Below are positions 1 through 8,457 of a DNA stretch of 64,000 nt, in pieces; within the stretch, counting starts at the first letter, position 1; each line of letters begins with the position of its first letter. The stretch lies in NCBI GenBank assembly GCA_013213745.1, contig JABSQH010000027.1:1-64000 (forward strand). The letters are read 5' to 3'. Origin of the DNA: Ilumatobacteraceae bacterium (GTDB lineage Bacteria; Actinomycetota; Acidimicrobiia; Acidimicrobiales; Ilumatobacteraceae). Both the position numbers and the translations under genes were made by a program. The notes beneath the pieces were generated by a model. It saw only the letters and a program-made list of their open reading frames with translations, was not told where the DNA came from and made no database searches.

Positions 1-1695
1 CCTGATCAGAATGACCATCAGCCAGAAGTTGTTGTACGGGGTCTCCTGGACGAAGAACACCGTCTGTGCCTCGGTGGTGCCGTCCTCGTTGACCCGGAAG
101 CCGCCGATGCCGCCGCCGATGAGGCCTGTGAAACGGATGAAGAACCAGCCGCCCAACACGATGCAGATGCCCGGGATCACCGCCCGGCCCCATTGTCGTC
201 TGGTCAGGGCCTGGGCCAAGAGGATGAAACAGCCGATGAGGATCAGCGCGAGCACAGCCGTGGTGATGATCGTCGGCAGGCCCGATCCAGTCGAGAGCCG
301 GCCGAGGCCCACCCACAGCGCGTTCATTACACCGGTCTGATCGGCCGAGGTGTCGCGGGCGGTGTAGACGAACCGCCAGATCACCGACGCACCGACGAGC
401 GAGATGGCCATCGGCATGAAGATGATCGACTTGGCGAACTTCTCCCCGCCCTTTTGATCGGCGAGCACCGCGACGGCCAAACCGAGTGCGGTCGACAAGA
501 AGACCACCGTGACGACCCACCACAAGTTGTTGATGATCGTGCCGCGGAAGGCGGTGAACACACCAAAGCACACGAGCAGGACACCGACGACCAACGGCGG
601 CATGGTCGGGTTGCCGAGCTCGACGGCCTTGCCGGTGCGCTGCCGCATCGACAGGCCGACGATCAACGCGATCACCAGGAGCACCATGCCGATGATGAAC
701 GGCTGCGAGGTGAACGTGTCGGCCCAGCCCGACGCGTCGAAGCTGTCCTCGTTGGTGAAGATGGTCCCATAGTTCTCTAACCAGACGAAGCCTTCGGAGT
801 CGCGGTCGAGCAACGAGAGGTAGGCCGTGCGGACTGCCGGCACGATCAGCGATACCGTGATGAACAGCAGAGCCGGTCCGACGAAGATCACGGCACGTGA
901 CTTGCCGTCGATCTCGACGCGGCCCTGATAGTCGGGATTGTGGGTCATGCCGATGCGGTAGCCGATGAGCAGCGCCGGCACGAGCGTGGCGATGATCGCC
1001 GTGGCCGCGTTGCCGTCGCCGAGGTCGGCGCCGCCCCAGGCGCCGAGCACCCAGCCGATCGCCGCGCCGGTGAGCGCACCGCCGAGCGGCGGGCGCTTGC
1101 GAAGCACGCTGAGCCCAGCGCCGAGCCCGCCGAGCACCACCGTGCAGACGGCGATGGCCAGCGCATCGAACTCCGGGTGGTACTGCTCGCGGATGAGCAA
1201 CCCGACGATCACGCCGATGACCGCGGCAGAACCGATCGAGATCAGGCGGCGTCGGGCAGGATCGTCGGTGATCGACAACACGTAGCCGATGCCGCCGAGC
1301 ACGATTGCCCCGACGAGCGGTCCCACCACCCAGGTGAAGAAGCCGGTGCCGGAACCGACGGTGATCAGGTTGCCGTGGAGCAACACACCACCGATGAATC
1401 CGACGAGGCCGTACGCGATGGCGTTGAACAGCGGCCAGCGGTGGCGGACCTGATTGAACAACAGGTTGGCGCCGACCCAGATCGCCCCGCTCGCAACCAC
1501 GGCGACCACCACGGTGATCACCGTCGAGCGGATCTTCGGTTCGAAGATCGCCCAGATCACCACACCGACGACGATTGCGGCGACGGCGATTCTGCTGCCG
1601 TAGTAGCGCCAATCGCGCGGCGGCAGGTCGCCGGGAGGATGTTCGCGCTCTTCGGCGCTGGTCTCCTCTCCACCAGTTGCAGCGAGTGTCTCCAC
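1..1695 (-). CDS. Sugar ABC transporter permease, AglF/MalF-like (C-terminus beyond window)
   Basis: Membrane-spanning half of a carbohydrate uptake ABC transporter. The first 565 residues are visible and the frame runs off the left edge. The GTG start at 1695 is preceded by a GAGGGGG ribosome binding site. The typical permease core begins near residue 268 (VGPALLFITVSLIVP) and carries the family hallmark GEKFAKSIIFMPMAISLVGA at about 417-436. The EAA loop that contacts the ATPase must lie outside the window. Unusually, about 265 residues with roughly six hydrophobic segments precede the core, and further membrane segments are inserted near 335-400 and 483-525. It follows the receptor gene on the same strand, so the two probably form one operon; the second permease and ATPase are expected to the left. 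Substrate unknown; alpha-glucoside-type by similarity. Confidence 0.85.
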   Translation of the reverse strand, partial: METLAATGGEETSAEEREHPPGDLPPRDWRYYGSRIAVAAIVVGVVIWAIFEPKIRSTVITVVVAVVASGAIWVGANLLFNQVRHRWPLFNAIAYGLVGFIGGVLLHGNLITVGSGTGFFTWVVGPLVGAIVLGGIGYVLSITDDPARRRLISIGSAAVIGVIVGLLIREQYHPEFDALAIAVCTVVLGGLGAGLSVLRKRPPLGGALTGAAIGWVLGAWGGADLGDGNAATAIIATLVPALLIGYRIGMTHNPDYQGRVEIDGKSRAVIFVGPALLFITVSLIVPAVRTAYLSLLDRDSEGFVWLENYGTIFTNEDSFDASGWADTFTSQPFIIGMVLLVIALIVGLSMRQRTGKAVELGNPTMPPLVVGVLLVCFGVFTAFRGTIINNLWWVVTVVFLSTALGLAVAVLADQKGGEKFAKSIIFMPMAISLVGASVIWRFVYTARDTSADQTGVMNALWVGLGRLSTGSGLPTIITTAVLALILIGCFILLAQALTRRQWGRAVIPGICIVLGGWFFIRFTGLIGGGIGGFRVNEDGTTEAQTVFFVQETPYNNFWLMVILIR

Positions 1696-1812
1696 TCTGC
1701 GCCCCCTCAGTGGTTGTGATGTTCCCCGGTGACCACCCGATGCGGGTGATCGACCCCTATTCGGTGTACTGGTTCGACGCGACGTTGCGTTGAGTGCTGT
1801 GCCCTGACATGC

Positions 1813-1848
1813 GACGGGGCACCGACACCGTAGTGCCGATGCCCCGTC
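1813..1848 (-). terminator. Intercistronic hairpin between receptor and permease
   Basis: A perfect 9-bp inverted repeat, GACGGGGCA and TGCCCCGTC, encloses a loop that can form its own small hairpin. No T tract follows. It lies in the 197-bp gap between the receptor gene and the permease gene of the same operon. Such hairpins often protect the 5' cistron or attenuate the 3' one, giving more receptor than permease. That role is inferred. Confidence 0.5.
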
Positions 1849-1892
1849 ACGGTTGCGTTGACCCGCGAACGGGTCAGTTCATGTTGTGGTGG

Positions 1893-3248
1893 TCAGCTCG
1901 GCCAGCTGGCCTGGATGGTGGCTGCTGCCTCTTCGGGCGTGACGTCGCCGTTGATCATCGACGTCATCTCCGACCAGAAGGTGCCGGCGCCGACGTCGGC
2001 GGGCATCAGGTCGGAAGCGTCGAAGCGGGACACCTGAGCGTCGAGCAGAATCTGCAGGAACTGCTGTTCCAGATCTGCGTACACGTTCGGGTCCTGGCCC
2101 TGTGCCGCCGACAAGAAGCCGGACAGTCCGCCGAGGAAGTCGGCCTGAGCCGCCTGGCGTGTCTCGGCGTACTCCGGCGTTGCCAGGTACTCCATCACGG
2201 CCATCGTGGCGGGGTCGTCGTCGAACGCGGCGGCCAAGGTACCGGCGGTGAGCACCGGTCGGGAGCCGTCGTTGTCCGGGAAGTAGAACACGTCGACCGA
2301 GCCGGGGCTGCCGTCGGCGAAGGCGGTGTCTTCGGGGAAGAATCCGGCGAAGAACGACGCCTGGCGGTGCATGAAGCAGTCGCCGTCGAGCAGCGGAACC
2401 GCGTTGTCCTGGAATGCCGTGGCGGCGATGGAGCCACCCGAGGCGAACACGTTGTCCTCGGACCACAGGTTCTGGACGTTGGTGATTTCGCCGACGATCT
2501 CGGGGCTGTCGAAGGCCAGCTCGTTGCTCACCCACTGGTCGTAGGCCTCCGGACCGAGGTTACGCAACACGAACTCCTCGGTCTGGTCGGTAGCCGCCCA
2601 GCCGGTCGCCTGGCCGGACTCGATGCCCACGCACAACGGCTTGGGGCCACCGGCCGCAGCCATCTCGTCAACCAGCGCAAGGAAGTCGTCGAGCGTCTCG
2701 GGGACCTCGTAGCCGGCCTCCTCGAACGCGTCAGGGACGTACCACACGAGCGACTTCAGGTCGGTCTTATTGGGCACGCCGTACTGCGTGCCGTCGACTT
2801 CACCGAAGATCTGGAAGTCCGCGATCCAGTACTCGTCGAGCGTCGCATTGACGTCGTCGGTCACGGCGACCACGAAGCCCTCACGCGCGAAGTCGGCAAG
2901 TTTGCCGGGTTGCGGGAAGAACGAGATGTTCGGCGGGTTGCCCGCCTCGACCTGGGTGTTGATGTTCGCTTCCCAGTCGGCATCACCGGAGTAGGTGATG
3001 TTGATGTTGTTCGCCTCGGCGAACGGATCGAGAGCGGCCTGAATGGCCACGAGGTCGGCGTCGGAACGTTCGGGACCGGTGATGGTCACCTCGGCGCCCT
3101 CGAAGTCCTGTGATCCCTCGGAGCCTCCGTCGTCGGATGCTGCTTCGGTGGTGTCGCTGCTGCCGCTGTCGTCGTCGTCACCGCACGCTGCTGCGACGAG
3201 TCCGACCGCGACTGGAAGAGCGGCCAGCTTGAGCCAGCGCTTCTGCAT
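1893..3248 (-). CDS. Sugar ABC transporter substrate-binding lipoprotein
   Basis: Extracellular receptor (451 residues) of the sugar ABC transporter, family 1 solute-binding fold of the AglE/MalE type. The N-terminus is a lipoprotein signal peptide ending in the lipobox VAAAC (Cys22), followed by an Asp/Ser-rich linker (DDDDSGSSD) typical of membrane-anchored actinobacterial receptors. A strong ribosome binding site, GAGGGGGAGGA, precedes the ATG. It is the first gene of the operon that continues into the permease. Expression is probably controlled by the downstream-encoded LacI protein, because a LacI palindrome overlaps the predicted promoter just upstream. The sugar bound cannot be read from sequence. 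Confidence 0.9.
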   Translation of the reverse strand: MQKRWLKLAALPVAVGLVAAACGDDDDSGSSDTTEAASDDGGSEGSQDFEGAEVTITGPERSDADLVAIQAALDPFAEANNINITYSGDADWEANINTQVEAGNPPNISFFPQPGKLADFAREGFVVAVTDDVNATLDEYWIADFQIFGEVDGTQYGVPNKTDLKSLVWYVPDAFEEAGYEVPETLDDFLALVDEMAAAGGPKPLCVGIESGQATGWAATDQTEEFVLRNLGPEAYDQWVSNELAFDSPEIVGEITNVQNLWSEDNVFASGGSIAATAFQDNAVPLLDGDCFMHRQASFFAGFFPEDTAFADGSPGSVDVFYFPDNDGSRPVLTAGTLAAAFDDDPATMAVMEYLATPEYAETRQAAQADFLGGLSGFLSAAQGQDPNVYADLEQQFLQILLDAQVSRFDASDLMPADVGAGTFWSEMTSMINGDVTPEEAAATIQASWPS

Positions 3249-3293
3249 ATGGGTCCTCCCCCTCAGTTGGATGGTTGCCGGTGGAGGCCGGCC

Positions 3294-3307
3294 TGTAAAC
3301 GCTTACA
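3294..3307. promoter_or_regulatory. LacI-family operator upstream of the sugar receptor gene
   Basis: TGTAAACGCTTACA is a near-perfect palindrome with the central CG typical of LacI/GalR operators. It differs at one position from a perfect palindrome and closely resembles the second site at 4462-4475. It overlaps the predicted -10 element of the receptor promoter, which fits repression in the absence of the sugar. Confidence 0.8.
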
Positions 3308-3328
3308 TATCCGCCGCCGCACCGTCAA
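3300..3328 (-). promoter_or_regulatory. Predicted promoter of the sugar ABC operon
   Basis: On the minus strand TTGACG (3328-3323) and TAAGCG (3305-3300) are separated by 17 bp. The -35 element overlaps the lacI stop codon and the -10 element lies inside the operator. The -10 match is weak, so the exact hexamer is uncertain. Confidence 0.5.
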
Positions 3329-4416
3329 GGCAGGCGCGATGAAAGTGTCCGGTCGGCGCGATGGCCGTTGAGGGGCCCGGTGGAGGAGCGGGCGACGAGG
3401 CTGAACGTCGGCGTTTCAGCCTCGGCCGGCTCGGCATCGCCGGTCGTCGTGCGCGGGTCTTGAATCGCCGCCAGCAAGGCGCGGGCAGCGGCCGCGCCGT
3501 TGTCGACCACGTTCTGGCGAATCGTCGTGAGTTCGACGACGTGCGCGAACTCGTGATCGTCGACGCCGATCACCGAGACGTCGACACCGGGCGTGAGCCC
3601 GCGCTCCTGCAACGCCATCAGCGCGCCGAAGGCCATCTCGTCGGACATCGCGAACACGGCCGTCGGCGGATCGTGCTCGAGTAACACCGCCATCGCGGCG
3701 TACCCACCATCGAGCCGAAAGCCGCCGCCGACGATGCGCTCTGCAGCCACGTCGACGCCGTAGCGCTGGCACTGTTCGCGGAAGCCGCGCAGGCGCCGCT
3801 CGGGCACCTCGAAGGCGATCGGGTCGAGATCGCCGCCGATCACGCCGAGGTCGCGATGGCCGAAGTGCAAGAGGTGCTCGGCGGCGAGCGCGCCCACAGC
3901 AGGGTCGTCGAGGACCACTGCGGGATGGTCGCCGACGCGCCAACCGACGGTGGCAACTGCAACGCGGCGTCGCACCAACGACTCGGCGAGTTCGCTCGCC
4001 ACGGGCAGGTCGACGAGCACGACGCCGTCGGCCCGGCGATCGAGCTGTGCCCGCTCGTCGATCAACCGATCGACCCGGCTCGGCTCGTCAGCGCCGATCA
4101 CGAGGACGTCGTACCCGGCCTGGGTACAGACGGCTTCGATCCCCGCAACGACGTTGGAGAAGTACCAGCTGCCCAGATGGGGAACGATCGCGATCACCGT
4201 GTTGGTCCGCCCGGCTGCCAGTCGGGCTGCCGCGGGATCCGGTTGATATCCGAGCTGTTCGGCGACGTCGACGACCCGTCGGCGGGTGGACGCAGCGACG
4301 TTGGGGAGCCCGCGCAACGCCCGGCTGACCGTGGCCACCGATACGTCGGCTTGCGCCGCCACGTCCTCGATCCGGACGCGCCGGGGGGCCTCACCGTTGG
4401 TGTCGTCGGTGCTCAC
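3325..4416 (-). CDS. LacI family transcriptional regulator
   Basis: Sugar-responsive repressor of the LacI/GalR family (about 363 residues). An N-terminal helix-turn-helix and hinge helix (VRIEDVAAQADVSVATVSRAL, then NVAASTRRRVVDVAEQLGYQP) is followed by a periplasmic-binding-protein-like sensor domain. I chose the GTG at 4416 because GGAG sits 8 nt before it; a GTG three codons upstream (4425) has no ribosome binding site. The gene lies between two LacI palindromes, one ahead of the ABC operon and one ahead of itself and deoC. It therefore most likely represses sugar uptake and its own synthesis, and perhaps deoC. Confidence 0.92.
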   Translation of the reverse strand: MSTDDTNGEAPRRVRIEDVAAQADVSVATVSRALRGLPNVAASTRRRVVDVAEQLGYQPDPAAARLAAGRTNTVIAIVPHLGSWYFSNVVAGIEAVCTQAGYDVLVIGADEPSRVDRLIDERAQLDRRADGVVLVDLPVASELAESLVRRRVAVATVGWRVGDHPAVVLDDPAVGALAAEHLLHFGHRDLGVIGGDLDPIAFEVPERRLRGFREQCQRYGVDVAAERIVGGGFRLDGGYAAMAVLLEHDPPTAVFAMSDEMAFGALMALQERGLTPGVDVSVIGVDDHEFAHVVELTTIRQNVVDNGAAAARALLAAIQDPRTTTGDAEPAEAETPTFSLVARSSTGPLNGHRADRTLSSRLP

Positions 4417-4459
4417 TGCGATCACTCCGGGGACGGTGCGCTCGGTCCATCGAGCGCGG

Positions 4460-4475
4460 AGTGTAAGCGCTTGCA
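4460..4475. promoter_or_regulatory. LacI operator overlapping the lacI -10 element
   Basis: TGTAAGCGCTTGCA (4462-4475) matches the operator at 3294-3307 at 12 of 14 positions. On the minus strand TACACT (4465-4460) overlaps it and forms a good -10 element about 35 nt before the lacI ribosome binding site. This indicates autorepression. The site also lies about 75 bp upstream of the deoC promoter. Confidence 0.75.
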
Positions 4476-4546
4476 GTCGCTTCGGTCCACGGCGGCGGCA
4501 GTGAGCGGAGTGGACCTGCTGCCCTTCTCGGCGACGTACCGACCGA

Positions 4547-4552
4547 TACCGT
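4547..4552 (+). promoter_or_regulatory. Leaderless -10 hexamer of deoC
   Basis: TACCGT ends 7 nt before the deoC ATG and no Shine-Dalgarno sequence is present. Transcription would start at or next to the start codon. Confidence 0.6.
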
Positions 4553-4559
4553 TGCGTTC

Positions 4560-5381
4560 ATGACGTCCAACGGCGTGCCCATGTCCGCGCCCGGGCCGGC
4601 CGTCGACGAGGTCGCTCGCCGCCAGGCGATCGCCGTGCGCGCAATTGCGCTGATCGACCTCACCGATCTCGCCGACGACCATGCGGCTGACGGCATCGAG
4701 ACGCTGTGTGCCAAGGCTGCGACCCACGAAACGGCCGCCGTATGCGTCTGGCCCGAGTATGTGACCAGCTGCCGCGAGCGGCTCGCCGGCACGCCCGTGC
4801 GCGTGGCCACTGTGGTCAACTTCCCGTCCGGTGATGACGCGCCCGTCGACGTCGCCGCGCTCGCTGCGCGTGCGCTGTCGGACGGAGCCGATGACATCGA
4901 CGTGGTGCTGCCCTACGCCCGGTTCACAGCGGGCGACGTCGAGCACGCAGCTGCCGTGCTCGACGCCGTGCGCGCCGAGGTCGCTGCTCCGGCCATCGTC
5001 AAGGTGATCCTCGAGACCGGAGAACTGACCGAACCCGGCCAGGTCATGCGCGCTGCGCAGCTGGCCGTCGACCACGGCGCCGACTTCGTCAAGACCTCGA
5101 CCGGCAAGACCGGTACGGGAGCGACCCCGGAGGCGGCGCGGTCGATGCTGGAAGTGATCGCTGCGGCGGCGGCTTGCGGTCGACAGGTCGGGCTCAAACC
5201 CTCCGGAGGGATCCGCACCCTCGACGACGCGGCGACATACCTCGGGCTCGCCGATCGCGTGCTCGGAGCCAACTGGGCGAGCCCTGCAACGTTCCGGTTC
5301 GGCGCCAGCGGCTTGCTCGATGCCCTCGTGGCCGAACTCGACGGTGAGTCCTCGATTGGTCCGAACCCGGACGCGTACTAG
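4560..5381 (+). CDS. deoC: Deoxyribose-phosphate aldolase
   Basis: Cytosolic class I aldolase (273 residues) that cleaves 2-deoxyribose 5-phosphate to acetaldehyde and glyceraldehyde 3-phosphate in deoxynucleoside breakdown. It resembles the longer E. coli-type enzyme. The Schiff-base lysine lies in FVKTSTGKT (Lys178), the second active-site lysine in GLKPSGGIRT (Lys213), and the acidic residue in DDIDVVLPY (Asp114). All three correspond to the known catalytic residues. The gene is divergent from lacI and shares the regulatory region holding a LacI operator. This suggests deoC answers to the same sugar signal as the ABC transporter, so the imported sugar might be a nucleoside or pentose-related compound (inference). 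Confidence 0.95.
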   Translation: MTSNGVPMSAPGPAVDEVARRQAIAVRAIALIDLTDLADDHAADGIETLCAKAATHETAAVCVWPEYVTSCRERLAGTPVRVATVVNFPSGDDAPVDVAALAARALSDGADDIDVVLPYARFTAGDVEHAAAVLDAVRAEVAAPAIVKVILETGELTEPGQVMRAAQLAVDHGADFVKTSTGKTGTGATPEAARSMLEVIAAAAACGRQVGLKPSGGIRTLDDAATYLGLADRVLGANWASPATFRFGASGLLDALVAELDGESSIGPNPDAY

Positions 5382-5401
5382 CCCAAAGGCTGCACCCAGC
5401 G

Positions 5402-7198
5402 ATGGCAACGCCCGATCCGATCACGAGCGCTGAGTCGCGTGCGACCGGGCGCTGGGCACCCGTGGTTGCGGCGCTCGTGACCGTGGTGATCGTCGCTGCT
5501 GCGAGCGCGCTCGCCGGCGAAGCGCCGCCGAGGCTGGAGGTGGCAACGTCGCCGACGTCAACCGCGGTCGTCGAATCGTCGGCAGCAACGTCGACGAGCA
5601 CCGCACCAAGCAGCGCACCGATGGCGACGACCGAACCATCGGTTGTGCGAACCAAGCCGACGCCGTCGACGGCTGCTGCACGCGACGTGATCGCGACGGC
5701 TGCTGCGATCGAGCCGGCGACGCCGGCGGATGCTCCGGTACCCGATGCCGACAATCCGGCGGTGGTGGCGCGCCCGATCCCGCTCGAGTCGCCACCTCCG
5801 CCGCCGCCCGATGCCCCACCGCCCCCGTGGGCAGGATCGACGGTGTTCACCGACGCCGGCTACGTCTCGGTCGAAGTCGGCTGCGCGGCCGGCACCGATG
5901 GCCCCGCCCTCGATGCGTTCTTCGCCGAGCGGGTCGGCCCGGTCCTCGGATGGGACTACCAGCACGTCTACCCGTTGGGTGGCGACCGTTTCGTGTGGAT
6001 CTTCCAGGACACGTTCGTCGAACACTCCGGGACCGCGACCACGCTCGGCCGGTCAGGCTTCGTGCACAACGCGGCGTTGCTGCAAGAGGGGACGTGCTTT
6101 CGACTGCTCCACCGCGGTTCGATCTTCGCTCCGGAACCATTCGAGGTCGGCACCGGGACGCGGACTCTGTCGACGTGGTTCTGGCCGATGGGTGGCGAGC
6201 TCCACGGTGGCCAGCTGCACATCGTGTGGGCGGAGATGGTCAAAGATGCAGTCGACCCGACGCCGCCAGACGGTCTGGGGTGGCACCCGCGGCGGACCTG
6301 GATCGGTACCTACGACCCGGTGACGCTGGCACGTACGGGTTTTGCACCAGCACCGAACTCGGGCGCGGTACCCATCTACGGATACGTCGTGGCCAGCGAC
6401 GCCACCCACACCTATCTCTTCGGCAACACGTTCGAGCAAAACCTGTTGCGTGAAGGTGGCTACTGGAGCGGGCCCCACTCGGCGACCGAGGTATATCTTG
6501 CCCGCGTGCCGCGCGGCCAACTGTTCGCGGCACCGATGTACAAGTCGAGTTCGGGTTGGTCGAGCGACCCGCGCGATGCCGCTTCGATACTGCAGCGGCA
6601 CTGGGTGGAGTTCCCGTTCCAGCCGAGGTACATCGACGAACAGTGGGTCGCGGTGTCGGCTGACGACGGCTACTGGGGCGATGCGCTGACGGTCGATGTC
6701 GCGCGCGACCCGTGGGGGCCGTGGACCACCGTGGCGACAGGGCCGCTCCTCCCTCGGGGTGCCGACCCGCTGATGAACACCTATCACGCCCACTTGGCGC
6801 CTTGGCGTGACGCCGCGGGCAATTTGGTCGTGACGGTCTCGAACAACGCTCGCAACATGCTCGCTCATGCCTGGCCCCGGCCCGATCGATACCGCCCGAT
6901 GGCCTTTGCGTGGCCGTGGGTCGAGGCCCCACCGCGCCCGACGCCGCCGCCTGCGCCGCCCCCGACCACCGTTGTGCCACCGGCCGTCTCGACGACGGCA
7001 CCCTCGCCGACGACAGCGACAACGGTCCCATCGACGACCAGCACGACGACGCCCCCGACGACCAGCACCAGTACGAGCACGACGAGTACGACGTCCACCA
7101 CCACGACGACGAGTACGACCAGCACGACCACCACAACCACCGCGCCGCCCACCTCCACGCCGGAGTCCGAACCCGCGCCCGGCGAGGCGGGCCCGTGA
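5402..7198 (+). CDS. Secreted or membrane-anchored protein, possible DUF4185-like beta-propeller, Thr-rich tail
   Basis: 598-residue exported protein. A hydrophobic segment at about 18-38 could be an uncleaved signal anchor or signal peptide. A Pro/Ala/Thr/Ser linker reaches about residue 140. A globular domain of about 360 residues follows, with Trp-rich motifs such as FVWIFQDTFVEHSG, WFWPMGGELHGGQLH and SSGWSSDPRDA. The IFQDTF-like motif and layout recall DUF4185 five-bladed propellers, some of which are glycosidases acting on arabinan, but I am not certain of the family. The last 75 residues are almost entirely Pro, Thr and Ser, and there is no sorting signal. It begins 20 bp after deoC and may be cotranscribed, with no obvious functional link. 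Confidence 0.7.
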   Translation: MATPDPITSAESRATGRWAPVVAALVTVVIVAAASALAGEAPPRLEVATSPTSTAVVESSAATSTSTAPSSAPMATTEPSVVRTKPTPSTAAARDVIATAAAIEPATPADAPVPDADNPAVVARPIPLESPPPPPPDAPPPPWAGSTVFTDAGYVSVEVGCAAGTDGPALDAFFAERVGPVLGWDYQHVYPLGGDRFVWIFQDTFVEHSGTATTLGRSGFVHNAALLQEGTCFRLLHRGSIFAPEPFEVGTGTRTLSTWFWPMGGELHGGQLHIVWAEMVKDAVDPTPPDGLGWHPRRTWIGTYDPVTLARTGFAPAPNSGAVPIYGYVVASDATHTYLFGNTFEQNLLREGGYWSGPHSATEVYLARVPRGQLFAAPMYKSSSGWSSDPRDAASILQRHWVEFPFQPRYIDEQWVAVSADDGYWGDALTVDVARDPWGPWTTVATGPLLPRGADPLMNTYHAHLAPWRDAAGNLVVTVSNNARNMLAHAWPRPDRYRPMAFAWPWVEAPPRPTPPPAPPPTTVVPPAVSTTAPSPTTATTVPSTTSTTTPPTTSTSTSTTSTTSTTTTTSTTSTTTTTTAPPTSTPESEPAPGEAGP

Positions 7199-7227
7199 GT
7201 TGCGGCCACACCACCGGTCCGGCTCAC

Positions 7228-7233
7228 TACCGT
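7228..7233 (+). promoter_or_regulatory. Leaderless -10 hexamer of the M14 peptidase gene
   Basis: TACCGT ends 8 nt before the ATG at 7242. It supports this start over upstream in-frame codons, which would overlap the preceding gene. Confidence 0.55.
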
Positions 7234-7241
7234 CGGGGCCA

Positions 7242-8033
7242 ATGGCGACGGGAGGATCCCGAGTCGACAGGCGCAGTCTGTTCGGCGCGGCTGCAGCGAC
7301 AGGAATAGCGGCACTCGCCGGCACGATCAGTCGGGCGATCGCCGCTCCCGCCTCGCGCCGGCCCTTCGCAGTTCGGCTGAGTCCGCCCGATCCCTCACGC
7401 GGATGGACGACTGCATCGATCGGTCGATCCGTCAACGGACGACCGATCGGCGTGTGGCGCTCGGCGGCGCCGAGGCGTGAGCGCCGACGGGTCGTGGTCG
7501 TGTCAGCGATCCACGGCGATGAGCGAATCGTCGGTCCGCTCGGTCACGAGCTCGCCAGATCCGTGCTCCCCGATGATGTGACGCTGTGGATCGTCCCGGC
7601 GGCGAACCCCGACGGTTGGCAGGCCGGCACTCGCAACAACGCCAACAACGTCGATCTCAACCGCAACTTTCCGTGGGCGTGGAGAGCGTCGACCGGGGGT
7701 CCGGCGCCGCTGTCGGAGCCCGAGGCGCGGGCGTTGATCGAGTTCGTGCCGTCGGTCCGCCCCGACCTCATCGTGTGGCTGCATCAGCCCGCGCGCTACG
7801 TCGGTCCGATCGGGCTGACGCCGGTGGAGTACGCCCAGGCGTGGTCGACGCAGGTCGCCGAACCGGTGCGCACCGGCGTCACCCAGCACGGCGGCTCAGA
7901 GACCTGGTGCGCACTCGTTGCTGGGATCCCCACGATCCTCATCGAGGTGGGTGGCACCGAGATCACTCCGGGACTGCTCGAGGCCCATCGCCGCGGCTTC
8001 GAGGCCTGCGTGCGCGAGCTTCGGCCCCGGTAG
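7242..8033 (+). CDS. Tat-exported M14-family zinc peptidase/amidase
   Basis: 263-residue exported enzyme of the zinc carboxypeptidase (M14) superfamily, small type resembling murein-peptide amidases. A twin-arginine signal (DRRSLFGAAAATG, residues 9-21) is followed by a hydrophobic stretch. Zinc ligands are His91 and Glu94 in AIHGDE and probably His181 in WLHQP. Substrate-binding residues are Arg131 and the Asn140/Arg141 pair in VDLNRNFPW. The catalytic glutamate is Glu235 in ILIEVGG. Every expected active-site residue is present. It probably trims peptides in the cell envelope, perhaps peptidoglycan stem peptides; substrate not proven. It ends 13 bp before the tRNA-Arg gene. Confidence 0.85.
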   Translation: MATGGSRVDRRSLFGAAAATGIAALAGTISRAIAAPASRRPFAVRLSPPDPSRGWTTASIGRSVNGRPIGVWRSAAPRRERRRVVVVSAIHGDERIVGPLGHELARSVLPDDVTLWIVPAANPDGWQAGTRNNANNVDLNRNFPWAWRASTGGPAPLSEPEARALIEFVPSVRPDLIVWLHQPARYVGPIGLTPVEYAQAWSTQVAEPVRTGVTQHGGSETWCALVAGIPTILIEVGGTEITPGLLEAHRRGFEACVRELRPR

Positions 8034-8046
8034 TCTGCCGAGTCCC

Positions 8047-8121
8047 GCCCTCGTAGCTCAGGGGATAGAGCATCGGCCTCCGGAGCCGTGTGCGCAGGTT
8101 CGAATCCTGCCGAGGGCGCCA
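8047..8121 (+). tRNA. tRNA-Arg (anticodon CCG)
   Basis: A full cloverleaf can be drawn. The acceptor stem GCCCTCG pairs with CGAGGGC, the D stem is GCTC/GAGC, and the anticodon loop CTCCGGA carries CCG, which reads CGG arginine codons. The T arm contains GGTTCGAATCC. A discriminator G and an encoded CCA end follow. The base pair closing the anticodon stem is a T-T mismatch. Confidence 0.97.
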
Positions 8122-8169
8122 ACCCCGCCGATGATCGTCGACGTCGACCGCCTGCCCCGGGCTGCTGCG

Positions 8170-8454
8170 TTATCGACGTCGTTTCATCTCCTCGGTACGA
8201 CGGGCGACATCGAACCGGTGCAGCACACCATCCCATGGCGACTCGTGGAGCGTTCGTCGGTGGCGCCGCCCCGGCGTCATCGGGAGCGGCGTCTTCAAGC
8301 CGGTCGATCCGTTGAGGATCATCGGATCGAAGCCGTTGAGCGACACCGCACCCACCTCGACGATCACGTCGTCGCGCCCGCATTGCGGATCGGGGACATC
8401 GACGACCCGCAGGAGATCGACGCCACCGTGTTCGGAGAATTGGATCGCACGCAT
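8170..8454 (-). pseudogene. Truncated zinc-type alcohol dehydrogenase/quinone oxidoreductase (MDR) relic
   Basis: The first 62 residues (MRAIQFSEHGGVDLLRVVD ... SLNGFDPMILNGS ... LPMTPG) match the N-terminus of medium-chain dehydrogenases/quinone oxidoreductases. Where the family continues with a glycine-rich GxDxAG-like motif, this frame changes to unrelated basic sequence and stops after 94 codons. The catalytic and NADP-binding domains are gone. The break lies about 150 bp from the 3' end of tRNA-Arg, a common site for integration and excision, so a past insertion or deletion event is plausible. It starts 4 bp after the stop of the small membrane protein gene upstream. Confidence 0.75.
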
Positions 8455-8457
8455 GAT

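Noticed and set aside
1794-3113. Long open frame on the plus strand opposite the sugar receptor gene
   Set aside because: Its sequence is low-information (Gly/Val/Arg-rich) and mirrors codon bias of the clear lipoprotein receptor on the other strand. High-GC genomes give such shadow frames throughout this window.
6865-7314. Minus-strand Val-rich frame opposite the Thr-rich tail at 7.0-7.2 kb
   Set aside because: A polyVal/Leu pattern is the direct complement of the ACG/ACC repeats and has no start signal.
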